Origin: Calendula officinalis
Taxonomy: Eukaryota > Streptophyta > Magnoliopsida > Asterales > Asteraceae
Assembly (NCBI GenBank): GCA_963853835.1
Contig: OY970835.1
Location: 34,546,047 to 34,610,046, forward strand
Direction of reading: 5' to 3'
Length of the DNA: 64,000 bases
In this document: one piece after another, positions 11,330 through 23,695 of the stretch
Position numbering within the stretch: position 1 is the first letter of the stretch
How the letters are laid out: each line of letters starts with the position of its first letter
Made by a program: the position numbers and the translations under genes
The notes under the pieces: model-generated
The model's input: only the letters and a program-made list of their open reading frames with translations
What the model was told of the DNA's origin: nothing
The model's database searches: none

Positions 11330-11756
11330 CTGTTTGCATTGAGCAGCACCGCAGACGTAAAAGTGGTAGATTTAGCAAAAGCAAACGGAGTAGAACCACA
11401 ACCAATACAGCCGGTGCAGGGAACCATGGCCATGTCGGTGCTGGTATCGAGCGCCATAAGCAAGGTCTGAGCCGGTGTTCCGATCTTAGCTTTCACGATG
11501 TAAGTAGGGCTTTGTATGATCTGTCTGCCGGATCTGATTGGCACGAATAGGTAGGAGATACGGGTCTGGTCGTCGGCCTGCACAGTTTCGGCCCATGAGA
11601 GCGGTGTTTTGGGGCGGAAGGGCTGGAGACATGGAAGACTTTGAGAGAGGAGTCATGGTCGTCGGAGTTGCAGGTAGGGTTCAGGGAATGGGCGGAGACG
11701 GCGGCGGTGAGGAGGAAGACAAGGAGTAGTGGTACGTGACGGTGTGTAAACTCCAT

Positions 11757-13225
11757 TGAAGATGGTGGTGACAGTGAGATGGTGGAGTAATGTTAATGTA
11801 TGGTGGGTAGGGTATATATATACAAAAAAGTTTATGCTTCTGCCTTCTGGTAAATAGAGTTTGTTGTTTTGTGTATAAAAGAATGGTGAAAAGTAAAACA
11901 AATATCTCTGAAAACTGAAAAGTAGGGAATATTTATACTAGTATTTTACACTTGATAATCTAATCTAATCAAATTGATAAAAGTAATTGAGGGAAAAAAA
12001 AAAGAATGCCATCTTAAAGAGTAATGGATCTAAGAGTGGCCGGGTTAAATAGTCAACCTAACATGTTTATTTTTAACCTGAACAAAACTTGTATAAAATG
12101 TTTCATTAGATGAGTTAATATGTTAGCAATTTGAATGAGTCAAAGTACATGTCAGCTTTTTAAACGTGTATGTTTTAATAACCTACTAAATTATAAATAT
12201 ATCTATTTTTTAAATATACTTATTTTTTAAATATATCTTTCAAATATATAAACTACTAAATTATAAATATATCTATTTTTAGATATGTTTTAATAACTAA
12301 TCGAGTTTGCGAGTCGTTAAACAAGTCAGTTAATCGACTCAAAACTAACCTGAAACTTGTTTGCATCAACCTTAACTTGTTTATTTTCATATGGATTTCA
12401 GGTTGAATTTTAGGTCAGATCGGAAATTGTCACATATGGCTGCTAGCTTATTTATAGAGCTTGCTTTGTTTAAAGGTTTTGACGCATAAAAGTTGTACAT
12501 TGGTCCATGGAGGGAAGTAATTCCTAAGATTCATGAGGTAGTTATAAATTGATGTTAGTTTACTTGAAAAATAGACGGACTTTTTCGTAAAGACCTTTCA
12601 AAAATAAGGATAATCGGTGTAATTTTTGAAACTAAAGGATCATTCATGAAATTTGCTATAAACCTAAAGGACCATTCATGTAATTTACTTTTATCTAAAA
12701 GAAATTATCACTTCTAATGTAGTTTTATAAAGCCTTTAAAAAATATGGTATTTGGATTTTCAAATCTTAAATTCTCCTCTAGAATATGACACGTGGTATT
12801 TGGAAAGTCTGCACCTTTAATCACCCACTTTAATCAATTTCCGGGTTTTGAAACCTTGGATTCTGAATTTTCCTGACACTATACGAGCATTATTAAGTTT
12901 ATTTTTGAAAGGCTTTATAACATCCAAGTATGCAACTTAGGCTATGAGCCTAAGCTGCATGATTAAATTTTATATCGTGACAAACTACGATTTTGCAATT
13001 TTAAAGTTCATATTTCTAAAAAAATTGAGCTATGATTAAGTTCATTTTACACCTCCCTGTTTAGAATCCGGGGTTTCTTAACCCATGATTATGGGTCAAG
13101 TCAGAATCCAGGATTTTAAAAAATGATTACAAGTTGATTAAAGTTGCAGAACGACATGTAACACAACTCAGTATACAAGCAGGGTTTTAGAAACCCGAAT
13201 ACCATATTTTTAAGCACAAAATAAT
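11757..13225. other. Upstream region of the protease relic
   Basis: Former promoter and intergenic DNA. The stretch 12181-12290 repeats an AT-rich word of the form CTACTAAATTATAAATATATC twice, with related AAATATA words between. No coding region, RNA gene or bounded transposon could be identified. Confidence 0.35.
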
Positions 13226-13230
13226 ACCAC

Positions 13231-15375
13231 TGTAACGACCCGAAATTTATAAATAAATAAATTATGTAAAAATATGATAATTACGGATAAATCGTTTAGA
13301 ACGCGTGGAAATTGGTTTCGTGGCGTTTGGATAACGTATGAGAAAGTTATGGACGAAACCGGGTCGAGATAAAGGTCGAAAAGTGCAGCCTGCCTGGTTG
13401 CAAGAGTTCGCGACGCGAACGAGTTCCTCACGGACGTGAGGATCAGGCAGGGACTTTGGGTTTCTGGCGATCGAAGTTCACGGCTGGCTCACGATCGGGA
13501 AGAGTTCGCGAAAAGGGAAGTACGCGGCGCGAACTCGTCAGACACAGCATTAAATACGGGATTTCAGCCATAAATGCCATAACGTTTGAGTATGATTTCT
13601 TCACAATTCGTTTGTAGATTTCACTCCTAGTTGAAGATTAAAGGTATATCTTCACTCTTTGATCATTGTAGCTTTAGATCTATGAATTTCTAAGTTTGGG
13701 TTTGAAACCCTAGTTCTTGGGGTTTTCTTAAATGGTGAAATAAATGTTGTCTACACTTAATAGATGGTATTTTAGCAAAGGAAACAAGTGTATGGTTAAG
13801 ATTTGTAAGAATCTTAAGTTTTGATAAAACCTAGGGTTTTGGAAATCATTCAAATTGGGGGAAAGTGTTATTAAAGGGTTTCTAGTGATAAAAAGGTTTA
13901 TTATTAGTAGTAATTGTCGTTGAACAAGTTGTGGATATTATGATAGGCTTTTGGTGAAGTCTTGGAAGGTCCTAGCTTGTTGAGGCAAAAGAATTTGGTG
14001 TGAAGAACACATTTGGAGCATTATTTGCTAAGGTGAGTACGTGTGGACTTTACTAAGTATATAGCTATAGGAATGTATTTTACTTATTTGTGATCGGTCT
14101 ATCTGAATATGGATTTAGACTTATTGTGTGTGAATTTAGTTATATATTAATGTTAATATTTAACTAACTTGTTTGATCATTGATGTAATAGCCGAAGGCT
14201 TTGCTTGGCATAACTATTAGGTTATGATAAGAGATAGATGGTGGTGGTGGTGCGGGGGATCCCCGATCACTGAGACGAGTGTATATACGTTTATACACTA
14301 GGCACGTTGGTGCTTCTAGTATGCATATGTTTGCATACTAGGCTTGTTAGGATTCTAATACATATATGTTTATGTATTGGATATGCTTGTGTGCTAGTAC
14401 GTATATGTTTATGTACTAGACATGGATGCTAGGGATCGATAGAGTCACCATAGGGTGACTAGACTGTGTTGATGAGATGCATACGTATATGTTGATATAA
14501 TGGGATATTTGGTTTTATCGGGTCTTAAACCTAGGGGTGAGTATAAAAAACGGGTAACCGGAATTGGAACCGGAACCGTCTTGGAACCGCGGGTTCCGGT
14601 TCCTAAAATTATGGAACCGTCCTAAGAGGTTCCGGTTCTCAAAATTTAGGAACCGGTAACCGGTGGATAACCGGAACCGGTGATTATTCGGTCTATTTTT
14701 GTTAAAATATTATATATATGATAAATTTAATGTCCAAATTTAAATATATGAGAAATTTTGTGTAACCTTTAATGAGTTTAGTCATTAATTAGTCTAAATA
14801 CAGTGTTCTAACGATAAAATATATAGACAATAATATGTTTAAGTGTTTGGAGTTTATATTATTCAAAGATTAGTTGATAAAATGACAAAAATTGATTAAT
14901 ATTTATGCTTCGCATCTTATTTTAATTTTACGATTTTAGAAACAGGGTAACCGGAACCGGCACCGGAACCGGAGGTTCCGGTTCCGGTTCCGAAAATTGA
15001 GGAACCGGTACAAGAGGTTCCGGTTCCGGTTCCGGTCGGAACCGGTGGGTAACCGGCTATGCTCACCCCTACTTAAACCCATGTAGCTCACGAGACTTTC
15101 TTGTCTCACGTACTCCTTGTTTGTTTTGCTATGTACTTAGGTTCTGGATCGAAGGCATAAGTGTGCATGGATAGAGATGCGTGGGCCTAGAATAGAAGAG
15201 CACTAGAATGGATTTAAACTTAGCTTTGGTTTTGATATATTTTGTAACACCAAAACTTATACTCTGATTTCATACCAAATGTTTTTATAAATCCATATTT
15301 TGAGAATGGTTCTTCTATTTAATGAAAATGATATATTTTGGCCAAATGTTTTATTATAAAATTTGATGTGTTACA
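13231..15375 (+). mobile_element. Solo LTR 2 (TGTAACGACCCG family), 5-bp TSD ACCAC
   Basis: Starts TGTAACGACCCGAAATTTA and ends ATGTGTTACA, with perfect 5-base duplications ACCAC at 13226-13230 and 15376-15380. It is close in sequence to solo LTR 3 (44916-46686). It holds the palindrome-rich block (GTTCGCGACGCGAAC at about 13406) and a nested hAT MITE at 14532-15071. No internal retroelement region remains. Confidence 0.88.
14532..15071. mobile_element. hAT MITE nested in solo LTR 2
   Basis: Ends TAGGGGTGAGTA and GCTCACCCCTA, with perfect 8-base duplications CTTAAACC (14524-14531 and 15072-15079). Solo LTR 3 has the uninterrupted sequence at the matching place (about 46380-46400), which confirms the borders. 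It carries the same ACCGGAACCGG-rich arms as the element at 7686. Confidence 0.92.
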
Positions 15376-15410
15376 ACCACCATATAAACGCTAATTAGTT
15401 TCAAAAAAGG

Positions 15411-15727
15411 TACTTCCTCCGATTCAAAATAAGTGCTACACTTTCTTTATATGGGTGATTCAAAATAAGTGCTACACTTTGAAAAATTACCTTATTTGGC
15501 AAAAATTAGTAGGACACACACCCACTAATTATCTACTTTAACAAAGTGAAATGACTCATTTACCCTTACTTTTTACTTTTAAACATCATTAAGCTCACTT
15601 TATTCAAAAGGTGTGGGACCTATTATCCACTAACCATTCAATTAATCTAATTTAACTTTTATTATAATCTTTTACCTCAAAAACCGTAAAACCAAAGAGT
15701 AGCACTTATTTTGAATCGGAGGAAGTA
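15411..15727. mobile_element. Stowaway-like MITE, copy C
   Basis: TACTTCCTCCGATTCAAAAT at the left and the inverse ATTTTGAATCGGAGGAAGTA at the right, with TA borders; 317 bp, non-coding. It starts 36 bases after solo LTR 2. Confidence 0.9.
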
Positions 15728-16256
15728 TTAATTTTGAAAAAAAACTCCTACGTTGTTCACAAAAAGATGATATTATGAGTATGACACCTCATTAAAGCTT
15801 AACTTCTCATCCTTCCAACTGTTGGGTTTGGTAGTGCTTTGTGGAGCTAATTCCGGAAACCAACAAGTATTGTCTTGTTCGATCTTTCTTCTCACCCAAA
15901 CCCCACCAAAATTATGTTCGTTTTAATAAAATTAATCACACAAAAAGCACCCCTTTTGCTTTTTCGAATCAATGCACATTTTTTGAAAATTAAACAACGC
16001 AGGTACCCCCTTATTTTCTGCAAATTCTACCCAATCACAAATTGTTTTGTCCGATCAAAAGCATCAATCTTGATTCCTTCTCCTTTTTGTTTCTTTTGGA
16101 GTTTCAAATATAGTGAGTTTATCGCAAGATTGTAACTTTTGGGTTGCACACCATGTGTTTGTTGTTTTGCCTCTGAGAGCCACATTGATGATGCACAGAG
16201 AGCTCGGTCTGGGTTGATAAAAAATAGCCTTTTTTTAGTATTTCGATAGCGAGATA
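15728..16256 (+). promoter_or_regulatory. Presumed promoter and 5'UTR of the PIP5K gene
   Basis: This holds the whole gap between the MITE and the PIP5K start codon. I see no unequivocal TATA box or transcription start. A short upstream frame begins at 15875; it is probably not meaningful. Confidence 0.35.
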
Positions 16257-19200
16257 ATGAGCAAAACGCTTGTAGGCATTTTGAAGGCCGCAAAATCAAA
16301 AATCAAGAAATCAAAAACATCCGCAAGAAAAAGGGCAATCAGCGTTTTCACAACAATGTCCGTCGCCCACGTCGATGACGAAACTAGCATCGATGCAGAG
16401 GCTTATCAAACAGAAAAAACCTTCTCAAATGGCGACATTTACACCGGCGAATGGGCTACAGACTGCCCTAACGGTAACGGTAAATATTTATGGTCAGACG
16501 GTTGTATGTATAACGGCGAATGGCAAAAAGGTAAAATCGAAGGTAAAGGTAAATTCAGCTGGCCATCAGGTGCGAGCTACGAAGGTCAATTCAAGAGTGG
16601 CGGTTATATGGACGGTGAAGGTACATTTACAGGTTCGTTAAACGACAATTATAAAGGTAATTGGGTTATGAACAGAAAACAAGGAAAAGGTACACAAAGT
16701 TACGCTAATGGCGATCATTATGAAGGTGAATGGAAAAAGGGGTTTCACGATGGTCAAGGTAGGTATCATTGGAGTAACGGTCATCAATACATTGGTCAAT
16801 GGAAGAGTGGAAAGATGAACGGGAATGGAACCATGATTTGGGGGAATGGGAATCGGTATGACGGGTGTTGGGAAGATGGATTACCAAAAGGGAATGGAAA
16901 GTTTCATTGGGAAGATGGGAGTTTTTATGCGGGAATTTGGAGTCGAGATAAAAAAGAACAAAGTGGGAAATTTTATCCTTCAAATTCGTTAAAAGGGCAT
17001 GATGATTGGGACCCACATCAATTTTCGGTTGAATTGGGTGAGTGTGTGATTAGTGAAGGTGAAGATGTGACGGTTTTTCCTAATGATAAGGTGTTTGATT
17101 GGGGTAGTTGTGTAAGTAATGGTATTAAGGATAAAAATGGCGGCAAGGTTAAAATGGAGCCTGCAAAGAGACAAGGTGTGCCAATATGTAAAGGGCATAA
17201 GAATTATGAGCTTATGCTTAATTTGCAACTTGGTATAAGGTATATTTTATTAAAGTGGGAAAAATATTTATTTGTGGTGTGCTATTAATATTAATATTAG
17301 GGTTTTACTCCCATGAGCATACAATAAAATGATACTATTTATGAGTTATTAATACTTTTACTGATTTTACCCTTACTATAATTGAAAATGAAGGCTTTTG
17401 ATGAATTAAATGGAGGAGCATTAAAGACATTTAACATTACTGCCTTGAGGCATATATTATAATCTCTTAATATTAATTATATTATGTATTAATTAATGGT
17501 TTGATTTCAGGCATTCTGTAGCAAGACCTGCTCAATCTAAATCTCTTAAATTAAAGCCTACAGCTTTTGATGCCGAACAAAAACTATGGACCAAATTTCC
17601 TCCCGAGGGATCGAAACATACGCCACCTCATCAGTCATGTGAATTTAAATGGAAAGATTATTGCCCATCCGTTTTCAGGTTGACTTTTTGACCAAAATGT
17701 AACTAAAAACTTTTAAAGATGGTTAAAAAATCGTCATTTAGGTTTAATTTGGGGTCATATTTTTGTTTACTCACTTAGGAAAGTATTTAATTTGCATTCC
17801 ACTTTTATTTATTTATTTCAGGATGCTTAGGAAACTATTTAATGTAGATCCAGCTGATTACATGTTATCTATATGTGGAAACGATGCTCTTCGAGAGCTT
17901 TCTTCTCCTGGAAAAAGTGGGAGCTTTTTTTATTTAACACATGATGACAAATACATGATAAAAACAATGAAGAAATCAGAAGTTAAAGTGAGTCAATTAC
18001 TCAATTTCGAGACCGTTTTAAGTTTATATAAATTGTTAATGTAAATTAATAATACTACATACATCAGGCTCTAAAAAGAATGCTTCCAGCATATTACGAG
18101 CACGTTAAATCCTTTGAAAACACACTCGTTGCAAAGTTTTTTGGACTTCATTGTGTGAAGTTAAGTGAATTTGGACTTCAAAGAAAGGTGTGTTTATGAA
18201 TTTGGATTGGATAATTTATTAATGATGAATACATTTTTTTATTTTATTTTTTGGATTTGTAATGCAGGTTCGGTTTGTTATTATGGGAAATTTGTTATGT
18301 ACGGAAGTACCGATCCACAGAAGATATGATTTGAAAGGGTCTTCTCAAGGGAGAATAACAGAAAAACCAGAAACAGAAATTGATGGAAATATGACACTTA
18401 AGGATCTTGATTTAAAATTTATTTTTCGGTTGCGGAATGAATGGTTTCAGGAGTTTTGCAGGTGAATATATATATTTTCTAGTTTTTATTAATTATTATT
18501 TAAGCTGAAGTGGTTTGTGTTTGTACTTGATGATGCAGTCAAGTGAACAAGGACTGTCATTTCCTTGAAAAAGAGGATATTATGGATTACAGTCTCTTAG
18601 TTGGTGTTAGTTTTCAAGACGGCGAAAGGGAAGCAAATGAGGGTAAAACCGTAATTCACACACATTTTTCTCTCTCACATATTAAAAAGAAATTAAATGA
18701 TTTAGGGTTTCTTTTTGCAGGGAAAACCGAAGTTGATAGTACAAGAACAACTCCTACGGTTTCAGCAGATGGGGAGGCTACTCTCAATCCTGCACGGTCT
18801 GTAAAACTTCTGAAATTACATAAATCATCCCTTAAGTTTCTATGAAATTACAGATTGTGCCCCTCGACTTTTTATATTAGGATAGTCCTTTTTTTTAAAC
18901 TTGTAACACCAACGGTCCCTATAGCAAAAAGGCCGTTAAGTTAACTTTTCAGGGACCATTGACGTTACATGTAAATTAGGGACTGTGAATGTTACAAATA
19001 TCATGATTAGGGATTATAATTGTAATAATTTTTTTTTTAATTTTTGTGGCAGGTGGGCAGCTGTACGGTTAGGTATAAACATGTCATCACGGGTGGAATT
19101 CACAGTAAGAAGTCAAGAGACACAGCTAGTTGGAGAACCAACTGGGGAATTCAGTGACGTCATCCTTTTCTTTGGTATAATAGATATATTACAAGATTAT

Positions 19201-19335
19201 GATATTAGTAAGAAGCTTGAACATGCATATAAATCATTCCAATACGACGCCACTTCAATCTCCGCTGTTGATCCCAAACTGTATTCTAAACGATTTAAGG
19301 ATTTTATATTTCAAGTTTTTGCAGAAGACAGTTAA
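16257..19335 (+). CDS. PIP5K: Phosphatidylinositol 4-phosphate 5-kinase (MORN-type)
   Basis: Exons: 16257-17239, 17511-17678, 17822-17987, 18068-18187, 18268-18461, 18539-18642, 18721-18796 and 19053-19335, giving 697 residues. A basic N terminus (KAAKSKIKKSKTSARKRA) precedes about eight MORN repeats (Y-x-G-x-W...GxGxx, residues about 60-240). The lipid kinase domain follows: GKSGSFFYLTHDDKYMIKTM for nucleotide binding, YDLKGS, MDYSLLVG, and the activation loop KKLEHAYKS ending AVDPKLYSKRFKDF. It would phosphorylate PI4P to PI(4,5)P2 at the plasma membrane. MORN repeats are typical of plant subfamily B kinases. The insert between MDYSLLVG and LGINM is only about 45 residues, shorter than I expect for most plant members. 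All phases join and no stop interrupts the frame. Which Arabidopsis paralogue it matches is not resolved. Confidence 0.93.
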
Positions 19336-19596
19336 GAATTTGTTAATGTAAGTTGAGTTTTAGAATAGGTAGTTGTTACAACTTACTAACTAAAGATATA
19401 CATATTGTTTTATATCAAATGGCGTTGATAGTTTAATTTAGCATTTTAAAAACACCATGCAATTTAAAGAAATATTTTACATTAGGATAGAAATTCGAGG
19501 GTTAGTAGAAGTTTAATACATATTCAACGGTTCAACCTAAGCAAAGTTAGTTGACCGTTACAAAAGTCAAAGCCTATAAAACCCTAGTAGTAATGC
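19336..19596. other. 3' intergenic gap between convergent PIP5K and DUF724 genes
   Basis: Only about 260 bases separate the two stop codons, so the 3'UTRs must be short or overlap. From about 19477 onward the sequence is duplicated at 27252, which marks the approximate start of the better-preserved part of the segmental duplication. Confidence 0.5.
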
Positions 19597-22500
19597 CTAG
19601 AAAGGGGTGGCTTTAAGTTTTTCAAAAGCAAGCTCCCAATCCATGATTTCGATGGAAACAAGTTTCGAATTTGATTGCAAATCTGCAATTTGGTCATCCT
19701 TGACATTTTTGATTTTCACATTTTCCGCCATTTGTTCATCCAACTCCTTAATCTTGAGTTTAAGTTGTTTGATCTTGTCCTCTACTTCACACTTTTCAAC
19801 CTTAAACTTTTCAACTTGTTCCTCAAACTTTGTCAACTTGCCCTTGTGTTGGTCCACTTTCAGTTTCCAATGGAGCAACTCGTTTAAACGGGCCCGCAAA
19901 AGGTTGACATCAAACCCGTGAGTCTCCAACTCAACTAATGTTTCCAAACTGTTGTTGATTATGTCGTTTGGGTCGCTTAGTTGTAATTTTGAAATCATTT
20001 GAAACAGTGTGGAAAATGTGACCATGTGAGCTATTGCTAGACCCTCACGAAAATCTTGTTTGATTTCACTTAAGGGAGAAAAGTGTGGCCTTTGAGGTGG
20101 TTTTTGGTATGATTCTAGAGATTCAATGGCGGCCCACACTATAGACCGCTTGATAAAAGGCCATTCTTGTTGGTAGTCAGTGCTGGTGCCGCCATTGTTG
20201 ACAACGGCTTGAATAAGTGTACCCATTGGTTCATCGGTTCCACCATTGTTGACAACAGCCTGATTAAGTGCACCCATCGGTTCATTGGTGCTACCGTTGT
20301 TGACAATGGCTTGATTTGATGCATCACTGGGTTCATCGGTTCCACCATTAATGACAATGGTTTGATTTGGTGCACCATTTGGCTCATTGGTTGCACCATC
20401 GATGACAATGGATTCATTTGATGCACCACTGGGTTCATCGGTTCCACCATTGTTGACAACAGCTTGATTTGGTGCACCTTTTGCCTCATCGGTTGCACCA
20501 TTGTTGACAATGGCTGGATTTGTTGCGCCATTTGGTTCATTGCTTTCACCATTGTTGACAACGGCTTGATTTTGTGCACCATTTGGCTCATCAGGTGCAC
20601 CATCGTTGACAACGGCTTGATTTGGTGCACCGTTTAGCTCATTAGTTCCACCATTGTTGACCATGGCTTGATTTAGTGCGCCAGCTGGTTCAAGATGCTG
20701 TTTAATTGGGCAGGAACTCCCTAAACACATCAAGAAGAAAGAAAATTGGATTTTAAAAAAATACAAAATAAGAAAATAAGTATATAAATTAAAAAATTGC
20801 GACAGTTATGCTTTCTCTCTAACAGAGTAACAGGTCATACGAACAAACTCAATTATCCAAGTAAATGTGTATCTTAATTAAAACAACAGTTTTTGTATCT
20901 TATCTAACTCTCTAATTATATATATTAAATTGGACAAAGGTGTTCTCTGTCAGCCCAACTAAACTGCCCGACCCGCCCGCCTATTTTGCCACCTTAACAA
21001 AATAGCTTACTCTTCAAAACAAAGGAATTTTGCAGCCCTAGACACCAGAAGGAAAGAGGTTGGTCATCAAGATCAATTGGCTCTTTATGGAAGACAGAAG
21101 AATCCCTTTTCCATGCTTTTGGTTTTTCTGGATATATTCATTCGTATTAGATGTTTTAGTTTCTTCTTACACAAAATGTTATATACTTCATTAATACTAC
21201 ATATACATAGCTAAATGTAGTTGATGGTGGTCTTTTCGACCCGTTTACTTATGAGTGGGTTGATCTTGCAACTCAAATGGGTCATATAAGAAAAAGAAAA
21301 TATGTTAAAAAGGAAATGAGTCAAAGGTCACACTGAAGTGTATTTTTATCGCATAAATCTATTTAAATGAAGACTGTCATTATATTTATTTATTAAAAAT
21401 AACAAAATATGACCCATTTCAGCCAGAACCACACTTTGATGTATACAATTTAATGTTGTACTTGTACCTTGTTGTACACCATTTGGACTTGTAACCTGAA
21501 ACTTTAACTTTGATGGTCTTCCCCTCTTTTTTTTCTGCTGGCTGTTGTTAAAAGTTTCCTGTTACAAACAAGCATTATTCTATGCCTCATAATATAAATT
21601 TTTATATTAATTTTTTTCCCTGCAGTAAATTCAACATTAAACTAGGTTTTAGTTTTATAAATTAACTTGCTCCTGTTGAGTATTTGATAAGAAAATGCTT
21701 ACAGTTGTGATCATTTCTTGATCCACAAGAACCGAATTTTGATTAATAGCTTGAGATCCACATTTTTCCATCACAGGCACCTTAACTTTTTTGTATCCCT
21801 TCCTACCTAATACCATAATCCAAATCAAAATTACATTTTATTATTTATATTTCATCAACACAAATTACTATTGTAACACTATAGTTTTTTTTAATCATAG
21901 ATAACAGCTACCAAGTAATAGAAAAGGGCAAATCCCATAAATAGCAATATACTTTAGGTGATGCTCTGATTATAAGTTTTTGAGGTCCAATTTTTGCAAT
22001 TATAAATTTTTAGCCAGCCTATTTTGGTGATTATAGTGTTGGAAAATGTAACAAATAATAATCATATCAAGCCTAAAAACTTCTTTTAATTACCATAATA
22101 GGGACCAAAAAAAACTTATAATTACTAAAATGGACCTTAAAAAGTTAACATTAACAAAATAGACTACCGGCTAAATTATATTGCTATTTTATCACATTTG
22201 CCCACAAAAGAAAAAATAAATAAATATAACGGACAATAAGTCTTGACGGGTCAACCCGGGCATGTTTCAACCCGAACCTATTTTGACCCGTTACACGACA
22301 CACTGACCCACTAATGTTTCCCCCACCTGTTGAAGATTGTGATCTTCTACCACGTGAAGCCGTACCTGAACCGTCCACTTTACCAACCATCTTAACATTA
22401 CTTTCCTGCACATGTTACAGTTGATAACTCAAAATCCATTCATAATAACAATTAATAAATCCAAAATCATTAATTAAAAAGTAACAACCAACTGAATATG

Positions 22501-23536
22501 GAAATTCAACTCACAATTTTTTTTTGTGAACGACTTCTCTTTCTAGTAGAAACTTTGGAGCCCACACTTTGGTTCTCTAAACCAGTTCGTAGAGTTCCTT
22601 TTACTGGTGTAGTGAAACCTGATGTATTTTTATCACCCAATTCCAGCTCAGCTGTCTGCAAGACAAATACATACAATTTTGACTTTTTAGTCAAACACCA
22701 TTTTACTATTTTGACTTTTGTACACACATTTTTCCTTCAAGCTGAATAAATTCATTTTAATAATTGAAAGCAAGAATTAACCGTCATCCACGAATCGCTT
22801 CTTCTATAACATTATAAAAGATTTTTTAAATCAATAATTTATTCAATGTCATCTCCAACAACTAAAACCCTAGATTTGTTCAAAATGACACATGCTTATT
22901 ACATCTCGATTTTTGTTTATTCCCACATGGTTTCCACTAAAACCCTAAAATCATATCAACCTTTGCATTAAAACAGAAATAAATTGGGGTTAAACATGCA
23001 ATCGGAAGTTGAAAACCCTATTTGAGGTCGAAAGCGAAATGTACCTTCTTCGGAGGGACCACCCAAACGCCGTCAACCCAGTCAACGTGAAGTCGCAGCT
23101 GAGACTTGTTAAACTCAAATTCCTCACGAGGGTTTTCAAACTCAACAACAAATTTCTTATTTTCACCATCGACGATCACCTTATTTATCACACCAATCCA
23201 CCACCCATCTCTATGGTCTGCATCGATGACGTCATTCACCTCAAAATCACTACCACCACCATCCTCCACCATCACCGGAGGTAATGGTCGTACGGACGAA
23301 GGGTCAACGACCTCGGTCAGATGCTCTTCCAAATTTTCGTTTTCATATAACGTATCGTACTTAATTAAATACCCTAATTTATTAATGTTTTTCTTCTTTT
23401 TGCTAGATGACATTTTTTTGGTTGGAGAAGCTTCAATTATAGCGACGATGGTGGCTACGTACCATGCACCATAGAATCCGGGTTCGTCACTGCTTACTTC
23501 AACAGTAGCTCCTTTCGTAACAGTGAAACCCACCAT
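19597..23536 (-). CDS. Agenet/DUF724 domain protein with internal 17-residue repeat array
   Basis: Exons on the minus strand: 23536-23045, 22655-22515, 22405-22327, 21806-21703, 21558-21468 and 20720-19597; the phases join to 676 residues. Residues about 8-75 and 90-160 form two Agenet-like modules (EPGFYGAWYVATIV; GWWIGVINKVIVDGENKKF), which in this family read histone or other ligands. A KRGRP AT-hook-like motif lies near residue 285. Nine and a half 17-residue repeats follow (about 324-485). The C-terminal DUF724 region (PFIKRSIVWAAIESLES, FREGLAIAHMVTFSTLFQ, HGFDVNLLRARLNELL) ends in a coiled coil. A nuclear role linked to chromatin or RNA is inferred from the family. The repeat array is not a feature I associate with the family. 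A Harbinger element lies about 160 bp upstream of the ATG, and a decayed paralogue is at 27252-30478. Confidence 0.88.
20185..20658 (-). repeat. Coding minisatellite, 51-bp unit, about 9.5 copies
   Basis: Nine consecutive units of exactly 17 codons follow the pattern N-N-G-G-T-D-E-P-x-G-A-x-N-Q-A-V-V, with a partial unit at each end. All lie in the last exon of the DUF724 gene. Units differ at many positions, so the array is not a recent pure expansion. Because 51 is divisible by three, the frame survives copy-number change. A second frame on the same strand is also open across the array (20139-20630), a by-product of the repeat. Confidence 0.95.
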
Positions 23537-23695
23537 TGTTACAGATACAATACAGCTGAGGGATTTGGAAATGGGGTTTTTTGGGATTAGTTATGGGAGG
23601 TAATAAAGATGATTTTGGGGCTATATTTGCGTTCTGGATTGTTTTACAGTGATGCAGGGTTCCGACGTCAGACCCGTGATGCTAGGCTCTATTTA

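Larger units (their letters stand above)
8841..11756 (-). pseudogene. AED3-like A1 aspartyl protease, disrupted by three frameshifts
   Basis: Exons are 11756-11330, 10210-9744 and 9190-8841, with usable splice sites. The product would be a secreted, atypical pepsin-type protease: hydrophobic signal peptide (VPLLLVFLLTAAVSA), first catalytic motif LDTSTD in exon 1, second motif TIIDSGT across the exon 2/3 junction, flap-region YSFGC, and C terminus FDMPNSRIGISAERCS. DTSTD in place of DTGSD is normal for the AED3 subgroup. Three small losses shift the frame: near 11618-11625, before the mature domain; near 11348-11352, before the AAQCKQ coding segment; and near 9946-9952, after CLPSF. Between them the coding sequence is well kept, so inactivation is recent, or the assembly has local errors. 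AED3 relatives act in the apoplast in defence. A 298-bp MITE sits in intron 2. Confidence 0.85.

Noticed and set aside
16705..17228. Minus-strand frames across the PIP5K MORN exon
   Set aside because: They are antisense shadows of the repeat-rich MORN sequence.
19607..19921. Plus-strand open frame of about 104 codons opposite the DUF724 coiled coil
   Set aside because: It is the antisense shadow of a repetitive, Lys/Glu-rich coding region; there is no family resemblance.
20139..20630. Second long open frame of 163 codons on the minus strand over the DUF724 array
   Set aside because: It is the same 51-bp repeat read in another frame. It lacks any domain and overlaps a well-supported exon.
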